64,000 nucleotides of DNA, taken from Verrucomicrobiia bacterium (GTDB lineage: Bacteria; Verrucomicrobiota; Verrucomicrobiia; Palsa-1439). Positions 32,013 to 41,407 of this stretch are shown piece by piece. A program made the position numbers and the translations under genes. Every line of letters starts with the position of its first letter. The stretch's first letter is position 1. The notes below the pieces were generated by a model. The model saw nothing but the letters and a program-made list of their open reading frames with translations, searched no databases and was not told the DNA's origin. The stretch lies in the NCBI GenBank assembly GCA_035577545.1, contig DATLVI010000035.1, forward strand, positions 89,746-153,745, written 5' to 3'.

Positions 32013-34469
32013 TCAGTTTGCCAGGTGAACAGAGAGTTTGTGCGGGCGCGTGATTGCGGCGGGCGGTAGTTTGATGCGCAGAAGTTTTTCGGAGCCGTCG
32101 AGGAAGTAGCCGGATTTGGCGGCTGCCAGTGCGGTTTTGTTGGTAAGCTTCTTGAGATTGGCGCCGTCGGCGGTGACACCGGTGATGCGATTGGTGCAGA
32201 AGAGTTCGACGTTCCAGGCGCGCTGCTTCGGCTGTCCGGTGTAGGTGCCGACAGCGCTGCCAATGTTGATGAAGACATTGGTGCGCGACGATGTCGCATG
32301 GAGCCTGGTGATGGCGAACTCGTTCTTACGATAGCCATTGGACGCGCCATCGTCATCGTAAAGATTGTTGTCGGCAACGGAACTGCAATAGATACGCAGG
32401 CCGCGTTCCGAGCCATCATCAAACTGACTCGAGGCGACGTCGGGACCCAGTGGCGTGATGGAGTTCTCACGGAAGAACAACGGAATTTGCGTCAGTGGCG
32501 CCGGCCAATTGGTAGTGACGGAACCTGCCAGGACCTGACCACGCCAAAAGTCGATCCAATTCCCGCGGGGAAGGTAGACGCTACGAGCGGTCGCGCCTTC
32601 GGCCGTGACGGGCGCGACGAGGATGTTTGGGCCGAAGAGAAACTCGCTCCCGTCATTCTGTCCATTTGTATCGCCGGGATACGCGAGTGGCAGGGGCCGG
32701 CACATGGGCAGCCCTGTGTCGGTGGTTTCACGCGCGGCCGTGTAAACGTACGGGAGCAGCCGATAACGGAGTTTCAACATGGTGCGGCAAATGTCGCGAA
32801 CGGTGTCGCCAAACTCGTAAGGCGTGATGGGCTTGCCCTCCTTCACTTTACCATGCGCCCGAAAGACCGGGCAGAATGCACCGAACTCGAACCAACGCGC
32901 GTACAGTTCGTCAGTCGGTATGCCGGTAAAACCGCCGATATCGCTGCCGAAGTAACTGAGGCCGGAAAGACTGTAGTCGCAGAGGGCGTTCGGGTGCGCG
33001 GCGAGTGTCGGCCAGTCGGCGCCGACGTCGTTGCTCCAGTGGGCCGCCCCGTAGCGTTGATCGCCAGCAAAACCGGAGCGGCTGATAATATAGAGGCGCT
33101 GGTTCGGGTAATTCGTCGCGTAGCCCTCGGCGAGTCCTTGATGCCAAAGCAGGTTCTGGACATTGTGAAGTTCCAATTCGCGGCGGCCATCATAGGAGAA
33201 ATCGGTTACGTCGTCTTTCTCGGGTTCGCCGAGATCGGTCCAGTGTCCCGCGACACCCTCGTCGATGATTGGGCGCAATTTTTCGAACAACCAGCCGCGA
33301 GCGGCCGGGTTATTGTAATCGAGGTAGCCGCCATTGCCGAAGAAGCCATTCAGGACGCTGGGCATGGTGCAGTCCGGGTAATTCGTGGTCATCAGCACCT
33401 TTCGCGCGGAGGCGTCTAGGAAGTTGGACTTCGCGGGCTCGTTCTCGCTGTTGAAGTACGGCTCGTGGATGGTGATGACCTTGAACCCGTCCTTGCCAAG
33501 ACTGGCGATGTTGGCGGCGGGATTTGGGAATTTGTTGGTGTCCCATTGAAGGGCGCCCATCTGCTTCGACGACGCGCCGAACCAGTACAAGTCGAGCACC
33601 AGGGCATCGCACGGCAGGTCGTTCGTGCGGAAGCTGTCCTTCGCCGAAAACATCTGGGCCCAATTGTGAAAGCCGTATTTCGATTGAATATAACCGAGGG
33701 CCCAGCGCGGCGGCAGCGGCGCGCGACCCGTCATTTGCGTGTAGTGGTCGAGCACCTCGGCAGGCGAATCGCCACGAATGAAATAGTAATTCATCTCCCC
33801 GCCGCTCACCTGCGCCTGCCACTGCGTGCCATCCGCGCGATTGAAGTCCCAGTCCTGGCGGAAGGTGTTGTCCACGAAAAGACCGTAGCCGTGGGACGAC
33901 ACAACCAGCGGCACCGCCATGTCGGTCATCGCGCCGGAGTGGAAGCCGGTGCGCGCGTTGTAGAGCCTGCGCAATTGGGCGAAATAGCTCAGTGGTTTGC
34001 CCAGAACAAGACCAAGGCCGTAGAACTGTTCGCCCGGAATCATGGCAAAGTCTGCTGACCATCCATCGGCGCTGTTGGTGGTCACGGAAGCGTCAGCGTT
34101 GGCCAGCACCACCGAGCCGTCGGGCTTGCGGAAAGAGAGGCGGAACGGTGTCTTGTTAATCTCTACGCGGAGTCCGGCGTTGGACACGATGAGAGTATTC
34201 CCATCCGTAACGCTCATCGCGGGCCGCGGCCAGGACCGCACAACTGTGAACGAGGCATTCGTCGAGAACGGCACATCATTGCTGGTCATTCGGACGCGCA
34301 CGACTGACGTGTCCAGCATGTCCAGTTTCACCACGGTCGACTGGCAGGTGAAGGTCAGTTCGTTGAGATTGTTGCTGGACCAGGAAACGAGATTGCCGGG
34401 GTCGGCGACGCCGATGGCTGGCAAGACGAGCAACACAAAACCACAGTAAAGGGGGATCGTTCGCTTCAT
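32013..34469 (-). CDS. Secreted glycoside hydrolase family 31 enzyme
   Basis: An 818-residue exported glycosidase with a signal peptide ('IPLYCGFVLLVLPAIGVADP'). N-terminal GH31 galactose-mutarotase-like domain, then the barrel: 'RAPLPPRWALGYIQSKYGF', nucleophile Asp in 'GHWTDLGEPEKDDV', acid/base region 'YGAAHWSNDVGADWPTL' and 'GGFTG', 'CPVFRAHGK', then beta-sandwich and 'YDDDGASNGY'. GH31 enzymes are alpha-glucosidases, alpha-xylosidases or related transglycosidases; the exact specificity is not readable here. It is divergent from the GNAT gene and stands alone, bordered by the hairpin-rich repeat region at its 3' end. Confidence 0.92.
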   Translation of the reverse strand: MKRTIPLYCGFVLLVLPAIGVADPGNLVSWSSNNLNELTFTCQSTVVKLDMLDTSVVRVRMTSNDVPFSTNASFTVVRSWPRPAMSVTDGNTLIVSNAGLRVEINKTPFRLSFRKPDGSVVLANADASVTTNSADGWSADFAMIPGEQFYGLGLVLGKPLSYFAQLRRLYNARTGFHSGAMTDMAVPLVVSSHGYGLFVDNTFRQDWDFNRADGTQWQAQVSGGEMNYYFIRGDSPAEVLDHYTQMTGRAPLPPRWALGYIQSKYGFHNWAQMFSAKDSFRTNDLPCDALVLDLYWFGASSKQMGALQWDTNKFPNPAANIASLGKDGFKVITIHEPYFNSENEPAKSNFLDASARKVLMTTNYPDCTMPSVLNGFFGNGGYLDYNNPAARGWLFEKLRPIIDEGVAGHWTDLGEPEKDDVTDFSYDGRRELELHNVQNLLWHQGLAEGYATNYPNQRLYIISRSGFAGDQRYGAAHWSNDVGADWPTLAAHPNALCDYSLSGLSYFGSDIGGFTGIPTDELYARWFEFGAFCPVFRAHGKVKEGKPITPYEFGDTVRDICRTMLKLRYRLLPYVYTAARETTDTGLPMCRPLPLAYPGDTNGQNDGSEFLFGPNILVAPVTAEGATARSVYLPRGNWIDFWRGQVLAGSVTTNWPAPLTQIPLFFRENSITPLGPDVASSQFDDGSERGLRIYCSSVADNNLYDDDGASNGYRKNEFAITRLHATSSRTNVFINIGSAVGTYTGQPKQRAWNVELFCTNRITGVTADGANLKKLTNKTALAAAKSGYFLDGSEKLLRIKLPPAAITRPHKLSVHLAN

Positions 34470-34547
34470 GGTCGGCGAGTTTCCTTGGGTCTTCCCAAAA
34501 AAGCAAGGCTCGACTGGACAAAGCAAGTCGGCGCGTGCGATATCTCC

Positions 34548-35234
34548 ATGACCATGGGAACGGGCTTGCAGATTCGACCGTATGAGCCGAGAGATCGCGC
34601 TGGTTTGCGGCAAATCTGCTGCGACACAGCCGATGCCGGCCAACCCGTCGAGAGGTTTTTCCCCGACCGCGAGGTCTTTGGCGATTTGCTCACGAATTAT
34701 TACACGGAGCACGAACCGCAATCGACATTTGTGGCGGACGACGGCGGCGAGGTGGTCGGTTACGTGACCGGCTGCCTCAATACGAAACGGTTCCTTAGTA
34801 CCATGAAGTGGCGAATTGTTCCGATGGTGCTTGTCAAAGCACTGCTACGAGGGACGCTGTGGCATCCACAGACTGTGCGCCTCTTGCGCGCCAATCTCGG
34901 TCTGTGGCTGAAGAGTGGACATCGGACTGGCCCGGCACTTGACGATTATCTCGCGCACTTGCATGTAAATGTCCGGCAGGGATTCCGCGGTCAACGCCTG
35001 GGGCAGCGGCTGGTTGAGACGTTCTGCAAACGGATTCGCGGCGCGGGTGTGCGCGGCGTGCACGCGGGAGTGAGCGCGGAGAATGCGCAGGCGCGTCACT
35101 TCTTCGAGGGATTGGGTTATGCAGAACTGCAACGCGAGGCGCGTCTTCGCAAGTCCGATGGTTCCGGCGATATTCTGTACACGATCATCTTCGGCAAGAA
35201 ACTTGATGACACTTCGAAGGAGCATTTTACTTGA
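34548..35234 (+). CDS. GNAT-family N-acetyltransferase
   Basis: A 228-residue GNAT protein: 'LQIRPYEPRDRAGLRQICCD' at the start, acetyl-CoA-binding motif A in 'LHVNVRQGFRGQRLGQRLVE' (R-G-x-R-x-G-x-x-L), and motif B in 'ENAQARHFFEGLGYAEL'. A substrate cannot be named. Start at the ATG at 34548, or at 34554. It is 35 nt upstream of gatC and may be transcribed separately since gatC has its own promoter candidate. Confidence 0.87.
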   Translation: MTMGTGLQIRPYEPRDRAGLRQICCDTADAGQPVERFFPDREVFGDLLTNYYTEHEPQSTFVADDGGEVVGYVTGCLNTKRFLSTMKWRIVPMVLVKALLRGTLWHPQTVRLLRANLGLWLKSGHRTGPALDDYLAHLHVNVRQGFRGQRLGQRLVETFCKRIRGAGVRGVHAGVSAENAQARHFFEGLGYAELQREARLRKSDGSGDILYTIIFGKKLDDTSKEHFT

Positions 35235-35258
35235 GGAAGCCAGCCGCTCCGCTATGAT
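35231..35258 (+). promoter_or_regulatory. Predicted promoter of gatCAB
   Basis: TTGAGG (35231-35236), 16-nt spacer, TATGAT (35253-35258). The -10 box ends 11 nt before the gatC ATG. No Shine-Dalgarno is visible. Confidence 0.45.
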
Positions 35259-35269
35259 GGATTTCTCGT

Positions 35270-35563
35270 ATGGCGAATGATACCGACCAGTTTGACGTCT
35301 CGTATGTGGCGCATCTGGCGCGCCTGCACCTGACCGACGCGGAAAAGCAGAAGATCTCCGCGCAGCTCAAGGACATCCTCGCATACGTTGCCAAGCTCAA
35401 CGAACTGGACGTCTCGAACGTAGAGCCGACCGCGCACGCCACCCCGCTGTCGAATGTTCTCCGCAAGGACGAAGTGCGACCGTCGATTGACCGCGACACG
35501 GTACTCAAGAATGCGCCCGAACAGGCCCGTGATTTGTTCATTGTCCCGAAGATAGTCGAATGA
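35270..35563 (+). CDS. gatC: Asp-tRNA(Asn)/Glu-tRNA(Gln) amidotransferase subunit C
   Basis: A 97-residue GatC: '[20 protein letters not shown]'-type start ('[20 protein letters not shown]'), '[20 protein letters not shown]', '[18 protein letters not shown]'-type end ('[16 protein letters not shown]'). It wraps around GatA and stabilises the complex that converts misacylated Glu-tRNA(Gln) or Asp-tRNA(Asn). First of gatCAB. The stop overlaps the gatA ATG by 4 nt. Confidence 0.95.
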   Translation: MANDTDQFDVSYVAHLARLHLTDAEKQKISAQLKDILAYVAKLNELDVSNVEPTAHATPLSNVLRKDEVRPSIDRDTVLKNAPEQARDLFIVPKIVE

Positions 35564-37017
35564 GCCTGCACACCCTGACGATCCATCAGCTTCGCGAGAA
35601 ATTGCGGCGCGGCGAGGTTTCTGCCCGCGAGGCGACGCAATCGCTGCTCGACCGCATCCAGTCGGTTGACAGTAAGCTGAAAGCCTACCTTTGGCTCAAT
35701 GCCGAGGACGCGCTCACACAGGCTGAGGCAGTCGATCGGAACGGTGTCGCCAAGAACGGCAAACTTCTCGGTGGCGTACCGATCGCTATCAAAGATGTGA
35801 TCAACGTCGAAGGCCAACCCTGCACCTGCGCCTCGAAAATCCTCAAAGGACATACGTCCGTTTACGACGCATTCGTAGTGCAGCGGCTGCGCGAGGCCGG
35901 CGCGATTCTGCTGGGACGCACGAACATGGATGAGTTTGCGATGGGAAGCTCCACGGAGAATTCAAGTTGGGGCATCACACACAATCCGTGGGACGTTGAG
36001 CGTATTCCAGGAGGTTCCAGCGGCGGGAGCGCGGCGGCGGTCGCGGCGGACGAAGCGTTTGCGGCGCTTGGTAGCGAAACGGGCGGGTCGATTCGCCAGC
36101 CCGCATCGTTGTGTGGTTGCGTGGGGCTGAAAACTTCGTATGGGCGCATTTCACGGTATGGTTTGGTGGCCTTTGCTTCGTCGCTTGACCAGATTGGGCC
36201 GTTCACGAAAGATGTTGCGGACTGCGCGCTGTTGTTGCGCGTGCTGGCAGGTCATGACGCGAAAGATTCGACGAGCGTGCCGCGGCCGGTGCCCGATTAT
36301 ACAGCGTCGCTCAAGAGTGGCGTGAAGGGCCTGCGCATTGGTCTGCCGAAAGAATATTTCATTGATGGAATGGATCGCGAAGTTGAAGCGGCTGTGCGGG
36401 CGGCGATCAAGAAGTTGGAGGAGTTGGGTGCCGAGATTGTGGAAATTTCCTTGCCCCACACCGACTACGCAGTGGCGGTGTACTATTTGATTGCGACGGC
36501 GGAGGCGAGCGCGAATCTCGCGCGGTTTGATGGCGTGCGTTATGGCGCGCGCGTTGCGGGCGAAGATGTCATCGATATGTATGGCAGGACGCGGGGAGCC
36601 GGTTTTGGCCCGGAGGTTAAGCGGCGCATTATTCTCGGCACGTATGCGCTGAGCGCGGGGTATTACGATGCCTATTACGTGAGGGCGCAGAAGGTGCGGA
36701 CGCTCATTCGCCAAGACTTCGAGAAGGCATTTGCCAGGTGTGACGCCATTGTGACGCCAACGTCACCAGAAGTGGCGTTCCGCATCGGCGAGAAAACGGG
36801 CGACCCACTGAAGATGTATCTTTGCGATATCTTCACGATCAGCGCGAACCTGTCCGGCATTTGCGGCGTGAGCGTGCCGTGCGGGTTTAGCAGCGATCCA
36901 AAGCTGCCTATTGGGTTGCAATTGCTCGGCAAAGCGTTTGATGAGGAGACAATTCTGCGCATAGCGCACGCGTACGAACAGTCAACGGAATGGCACAAGG
37001 CCCGGCCAAATCTATAG
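35560..37017 (+). CDS. gatA: Amidotransferase subunit A (glutaminase)
   Basis: A 485-residue amidase-signature enzyme that releases ammonia from glutamine for GatB. Catalytic triad Lys-cisSer-Ser visible: '[14 protein letters not shown]' (Lys), '[20 protein letters not shown]' and '[17 protein letters not shown]' (Ser residues). '[20 protein letters not shown]' follows. Full length. Translationally coupled to gatC, 4 nt before gatB. Confidence 0.97.
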   Translation: MSLHTLTIHQLREKLRRGEVSAREATQSLLDRIQSVDSKLKAYLWLNAEDALTQAEAVDRNGVAKNGKLLGGVPIAIKDVINVEGQPCTCASKILKGHTSVYDAFVVQRLREAGAILLGRTNMDEFAMGSSTENSSWGITHNPWDVERIPGGSSGGSAAAVAADEAFAALGSETGGSIRQPASLCGCVGLKTSYGRISRYGLVAFASSLDQIGPFTKDVADCALLLRVLAGHDAKDSTSVPRPVPDYTASLKSGVKGLRIGLPKEYFIDGMDREVEAAVRAAIKKLEELGAEIVEISLPHTDYAVAVYYLIATAEASANLARFDGVRYGARVAGEDVIDMYGRTRGAGFGPEVKRRIILGTYALSAGYYDAYYVRAQKVRTLIRQDFEKAFARCDAIVTPTSPEVAFRIGEKTGDPLKMYLCDIFTISANLSGICGVSVPCGFSSDPKLPIGLQLLGKAFDEETILRIAHAYEQSTEWHKARPNL

Positions 37018-37021
37018 CGTC

Positions 37022-38452
37022 ATGGAATACGAAGCAGTCATAGGGTTGGAAGTCCACGTGCAGCTCAAAACGAAGAGCAAGATGTTCTGCGGCTGCACGA
37101 CGGAGTTTGGCGGGCCGCCAAACACGCAGGTGTGTCCGGTCTGCCTCGGGTATCCGGGCGTGTTGCCCGTCATGAATGAAGAGGCCGTGAGCAAAACGAT
37201 CCTGACGGGTCTAATGATTGGTAGCAAAGTTGCCGGGTTCAGCAAGTGGGATCGAAAGAGTTACTTTTATCCCGATATGCCAAAGAACTACCAGATTTCG
37301 CAGTATGACCTGCCCCTCTGCGCGAAGGGCGCGGTGGAGATCAAGTTGGACGGCGGAAAGACGAAGGCGATCGGGGTTACGCGGGCGCACCTCGAAGAAG
37401 ATGTCGCCAAAAGTACCCACTTTGAAAGCACCAGCGGCGTGGACTTCAACCGCGCCGGCGTGCCCCTGATGGAGGTCGTCAGCGAGCCGGATATGCGCTC
37501 ACCCGAGGAAGCTTTCGCCTATATTACCGCGCTGAAGGAAATCCTCGTCAGCGGCGGGATCAGTGATTGCGACATGGAGAAGGGGCAGTTGCGGTGTGAC
37601 TCGAATGTATCGGTGCGTCCCATCGGCCAAAAAGAGTTCGGCGAGAAGGTCGAAATCAAGAACATGAACACGATTTCGGGCATACGCCGGGCGCTGGCGT
37701 ATGAGATTCAACGTCAGACGACGGCGCTGGAGAAGGGCGAGAAGGTTTCGCAGGAGACCCGGCGTTGGGATGAAGCCGCGGGACGGACATTCGTGATGCG
37801 CACGAAGGAATACGCGCACGACTACCGCTATTTCCCCGATCCGGACCTGATGCCCGTGGTCGTCAGCGACGCGATGCTCGCCGCGGCGCGGAAGCTGTTG
37901 CCCGAGTTGCCGGAGGCGAAACGCCAGCGTTTCATGAAGCAGTACGGGCTGCCGGAATACGATGCCGGCGTGCTGGTTGCGGACACGGTCCTGGCGGGCT
38001 ACTATGAGAAAGCAGCGGCGGTTTCGAAGAATCCGAAGGCGATTTCGAACTGGGTGATGACCGAGCTGCTTGGTAAACTCGGTGAGGCAAAAAAGACGAT
38101 TGGCGAGTGCGCCATCCAGCCGGAGCACCTGGCCGAGTTGGTGGCATTGGTCGATGGCGGGCAGATTAGCGGGAAGATCGGCAAGGAAGTGTTTACCGAG
38201 ATGTTTGACAGCGGAAAGAGCCCGGGCCTGATCGTGAAGGAGAAAGGGCTGGTTCAGGTCAGCGATACCGGCGCGCTGGAGGGGTTCGTTAACGAAGCGA
38301 TTGCCAAGAACCCCAAATCCGTGGCAGACTTCAAGGCCGGGAACGAAGGCGCGATCAATTTCCTGAAGGGGCAGGTCATGAAGTTGAGCAAGGGGAAAGC
38401 GAATCCCCAACTGGTTGGGGAAATCCTGCATCACAAGTTGAAGGGCAGTTAA
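37022..38452 (+). CDS. gatB: Amidotransferase subunit B
   Basis: A 476-residue GatB, the kinase/amidase-transfer subunit that activates the tRNA-bound carboxylate with ATP. 'YEAVIGLEVHVQLKTKSKMF', metal site 'CGCTTEFGGPPNTQVCPVCL' (Cys ligands), 'KSYFYPDMPKNYQISQYD', 'HLEEDVAKSTH', 'DFNRAGVPLMEVVSEPD', and the C-terminal YqeY-like tail. Intact and of normal length. Its presence implies that Gln-tRNA or Asn-tRNA is made indirectly. Confidence 0.97.
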   Translation: MEYEAVIGLEVHVQLKTKSKMFCGCTTEFGGPPNTQVCPVCLGYPGVLPVMNEEAVSKTILTGLMIGSKVAGFSKWDRKSYFYPDMPKNYQISQYDLPLCAKGAVEIKLDGGKTKAIGVTRAHLEEDVAKSTHFESTSGVDFNRAGVPLMEVVSEPDMRSPEEAFAYITALKEILVSGGISDCDMEKGQLRCDSNVSVRPIGQKEFGEKVEIKNMNTISGIRRALAYEIQRQTTALEKGEKVSQETRRWDEAAGRTFVMRTKEYAHDYRYFPDPDLMPVVVSDAMLAAARKLLPELPEAKRQRFMKQYGLPEYDAGVLVADTVLAGYYEKAAAVSKNPKAISNWVMTELLGKLGEAKKTIGECAIQPEHLAELVALVDGGQISGKIGKEVFTEMFDSGKSPGLIVKEKGLVQVSDTGALEGFVNEAIAKNPKSVADFKAGNEGAINFLKGQVMKLSKGKANPQLVGEILHHKLKGS

Positions 38453-38501
38453 ATGCACACTCAACTTATTAACGGTTCGTGGGTTGCGACGATCCGTCTT
38501 C

Positions 38502-38530
38502 TTGACGGGTCGACGCATAGGCGGTACTGT
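38502..38530 (+). promoter_or_regulatory. Predicted promoter of the pilB-pilT-pilB-pilC operon
   Basis: TTGACG (38502-38507), 17-nt spacer, TACTGT (38525-38530). The leader to the first ATG is about 25 nt. Confidence 0.5.
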
Positions 38531-38561
38531 TTGGCAGAACCGCCGCAGTCTCGCGAAGGAT

Positions 38562-40280
38562 ATGCCGGCTCAAGACGAATATATTGTTGAAATTCTCCGC
38601 GACGTTGGGCTTGTTTCGCACGAGGACATCCTAAAGGCGAAAGAACGCTCGAAGGCGGAAGAGGTGGGGCTTGTCGACGCCCTCGTCTTGATGGGGCGCG
38701 TCAGCCAAAAGGACGTGGTCAAGGCGCTCGCCAGCCAGTTCAACATGGACACGATTGACCTCGCGGAATATCGCGTTCCCGATGAGATCGTCGCCCTCGT
38801 ACCAAAGCACGTCGCCCGCCGCTACAAAATCGTTCCCGTTGGCAAGCATGACAATACACTCACGGTCGCGATCAGCGATCCGCTGGATGTCGATACGGTG
38901 GACAGCCTGCGATACATCCTGCGGATGAACGTAGAGGCGGTCGTTGCCGCCAAGACCGACATTGAGAACTCGATTACCCGCTACTATGGCAGCGCGGACG
39001 ATACGGTCGAGAACATGCTGCAGGAGATCACCGAAGGCGAAGTGGATTTCGGCCTTCCGACGAACAAAGCGGCGCAGAGCAAACTCGAAGACGTGGCCGA
39101 AACCGATGCCGACGCTCCCATCATCAAACTCGTCGGTTTGGTGATCATGGAGGCCTACCGGAACCGGGCGAGCGATATTCACATTGAGCCGCTGGAAAAG
39201 CGGCTGCGGGTACGGTACCGTATCGACGGCGTGCTGCAAGAAGTGGATAATCCGCCGAAGCGGTTGCAGGCCTCGATTATCAGTCGCCTCAAGATCATGT
39301 CGAATATGAGCATCGCCGAGAAGCGCGTTCCCCAGGACGGGCGCATCCAGATTCCGGTGATGGGTCGCACACTGGATCTACGCGTGTCCTGTCTGCCCAC
39401 CAACCACGGCGAAAGTATCGTCATGCGTATCCTCGACAAAACCAGCCTGCTGCTCGGGCTGGGTGACCTCGGGTTTTTCAGTGATGACCAGGAAACGATG
39501 ACCAAGATCATCAACATGCCGGACGGGGTCTTTCTGGTGACAGGGCCGACCGGTTCGGGCAAGACCACCACGTTGTATGGCTGCTTGAACGAGATCAACA
39601 AGCCCGACCGCAAGATTATTACCGTGGAAGATCCTGTCGAGTACCAGCTCGGCGGCATCAACCAGGTGCAGGTCAATGCAGACATTAACCTGACGTTTGC
39701 CGCCGCGTTGCGCTCAATTCTGCGCCAGGCGCCAAACATCATCATGATCGGTGAAATTCGCGACCTTGAAACCGCGAACATTGCGGTGCAGGCGGCGCTG
39801 ACGGGTCACCTGGTGTTTTCGACCTTGCACACGAATGACGCGCCCTCGGCTGTGACACGTATCGTTGATATGGGTGTGAAGCCGTTTTTGGTCGCTTCCG
39901 CGGTCAAGGCGATCATGGCGCAACGGCTTATCCGCAAGGTCTGCCCCAAGTGCCGCGTGCCGTATATGCCGACTGATTATGAGATGGAAGTACTGAAAAT
40001 GAATCCCGACGAGGTGAAGAAGTCCACCATGGTGCGCGGCAACGGTTGCAATGAATGTTCGAGGACGGGCTATCGCGGGCGCATGGGTATCTACGAGATT
40101 TTTTCGGTGGACGATGAGGTGCGGCGACTGATTTACGAGAAGGTACCCTCCAATGTCATCCGCGCTCGCGCGCGTGAATTGGGGATGCGGACGTTGCGCG
40201 AGGACGGGGTTCGCAAGATCATGGCGGGCATTACGACGCCCGAAGAAGTGATCTCCATCACGGCGGGCGATGAAGGATAA
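38562..40280 (+). CDS. pilB: Type IV pilus extension ATPase, PilB/GspE family (first copy)
   Basis: A 572-residue hexameric secretion ATPase. N-terminal MshEN-type domain (to about 150), then the motor: '[20 protein letters not shown]', Walker A '[14 protein letters not shown]', Asp box '[19 protein letters not shown]', Walker B '[13 protein letters not shown]', His box '[12 protein letters not shown]'. Near the end two CxxC pairs form the zinc site ('VCPKCRVPY' and '[12 protein letters not shown]'). It powers pilin polymerisation. Start at the ATG at 38562. First of four co-oriented pil genes, with a second PilB-like gene two genes downstream. Confidence 0.94.
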   Translation: MPAQDEYIVEILRDVGLVSHEDILKAKERSKAEEVGLVDALVLMGRVSQKDVVKALASQFNMDTIDLAEYRVPDEIVALVPKHVARRYKIVPVGKHDNTLTVAISDPLDVDTVDSLRYILRMNVEAVVAAKTDIENSITRYYGSADDTVENMLQEITEGEVDFGLPTNKAAQSKLEDVAETDADAPIIKLVGLVIMEAYRNRASDIHIEPLEKRLRVRYRIDGVLQEVDNPPKRLQASIISRLKIMSNMSIAEKRVPQDGRIQIPVMGRTLDLRVSCLPTNHGESIVMRILDKTSLLLGLGDLGFFSDDQETMTKIINMPDGVFLVTGPTGSGKTTTLYGCLNEINKPDRKIITVEDPVEYQLGGINQVQVNADINLTFAAALRSILRQAPNIIMIGEIRDLETANIAVQAALTGHLVFSTLHTNDAPSAVTRIVDMGVKPFLVASAVKAIMAQRLIRKVCPKCRVPYMPTDYEMEVLKMNPDEVKKSTMVRGNGCNECSRTGYRGRMGIYEIFSVDDEVRRLIYEKVPSNVIRARARELGMRTLREDGVRKIMAGITTPEEVISITAGDEG

Positions 40281-40327
40281 GGTTCACGTGGTCCGGTAAA
40301 CAGTTCAGAGAACGGAGAGAGTTGCTT

Positions 40328-41404
40328 ATGTCGGCGCAAATGGAAGACCTGTTGCAGGTAATGGTGGATGAGGGCGGCTCTGATTTGCACATTCGGGTTG
40401 GTGTGCCGCCCGTCATCCGATTGCATGGCAAGCTGGTGCACATGGATCTGCCGGTGCTCCAGCCGGAGGACACCGAAAGCATCATGAAGGCGATCACCTC
40501 CGAGGCCCACATTCAAAAGGTCCGCGAGCAGGGCGGCACTGACTATGGCTTTGCTTTCGGCGAAATGGCGCGGTTCCGAGTCAGCGTTTTCAAGGAGCGT
40601 GGTAACTTTGGCATGGTGCTGCGCCAGATTCCCAACAAGCTGATGTCGTTGGAGCAAATCGGCCTGCCACCTTCCGTGAAGGACATTCTATTTCGTCCAC
40701 GCGGGCTGGTTCTGGTGACCGGGCCGACCGGCTCCGGCAAGACGACGACGCTGGCCTCGATGATTGACATCATCAACACCGAGGAAGACTGCCACATCAT
40801 CACGATCGAGGACCCGGTGGAGTATTACCATCCGCACAAGAAAAGCATCGTCACGCAGCGCGAAGTGGGAGTCGACGTACCTGACTTTGCCGAGGCGTTG
40901 CGGCGCGGTTTGCGTCAGGATCCCGATTGCATTCTGGTCGGCGAAATGCGCGACCTGGAAACGATGGAAGCCGCCATCACGGCGGCGGAAACGGGGCATC
41001 TGGTCTTCGCGACGCTGCACACCACCGGTGCGGCGCGCACGGTAGATCGCATCGTCGATGCTTTTCCGACAGACCAACAGGAACAGATCCGCACGCAGTT
41101 GGCCTCCTCGATCATCGCCGTGATTTCCCAGGTGCTGCTGGTGCGGGCGGACGGGAAGGGGCGGGTGGCGTGCTTCGAGATCATGATTACGACGCCGTCG
41201 ATCCAGGCGTTGATTCGCGATAATAAGACGTTTCGCATCACGTCGGACATCCAGACGGGGGCCAAGTACGGCATGATGACACTCGATTCGAATCTCATGA
41301 GCTTGTACGAGCGCGGATTGATCAGCTACGGCGATTTGATCACGATCGCGCAGGATCCACAGGCCATCGTTGCCAAACTGCAGGGTGAAGGCGGAAGGCG
41401 GTAA
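40328..41404 (+). CDS. pilT: Type IV pilus retraction ATPase PilT
   Basis: A 358-residue PilT: '[20 protein letters not shown]' (PAS-like N-domain), Walker A '[15 protein letters not shown]', Asp box '[20 protein letters not shown]', Walker B '[14 protein letters not shown]', His box '[20 protein letters not shown]', and the PilT end '[14 protein letters not shown]'. It lacks the zinc-site cysteines of PilB, as expected. It drives pilus depolymerisation and twitching. ATG with GGAGAG upstream. It sits between two extension-type ATPase genes. Confidence 0.95.
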   Translation: MSAQMEDLLQVMVDEGGSDLHIRVGVPPVIRLHGKLVHMDLPVLQPEDTESIMKAITSEAHIQKVREQGGTDYGFAFGEMARFRVSVFKERGNFGMVLRQIPNKLMSLEQIGLPPSVKDILFRPRGLVLVTGPTGSGKTTTLASMIDIINTEEDCHIITIEDPVEYYHPHKKSIVTQREVGVDVPDFAEALRRGLRQDPDCILVGEMRDLETMEAAITAAETGHLVFATLHTTGAARTVDRIVDAFPTDQQEQIRTQLASSIIAVISQVLLVRADGKGRVACFEIMITTPSIQALIRDNKTFRITSDIQTGAKYGMMTLDSNLMSLYERGLISYGDLITIAQDPQAIVAKLQGEGGRR

Positions 41405-41407
41405 ACC

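Noticed and set aside
31504..32028. 174-codon frame across the hairpin-rich gap
   Set aside because: Runs straight through repeat blocks and hairpins. Its sequence is explained by the repeats, not by coding constraint.
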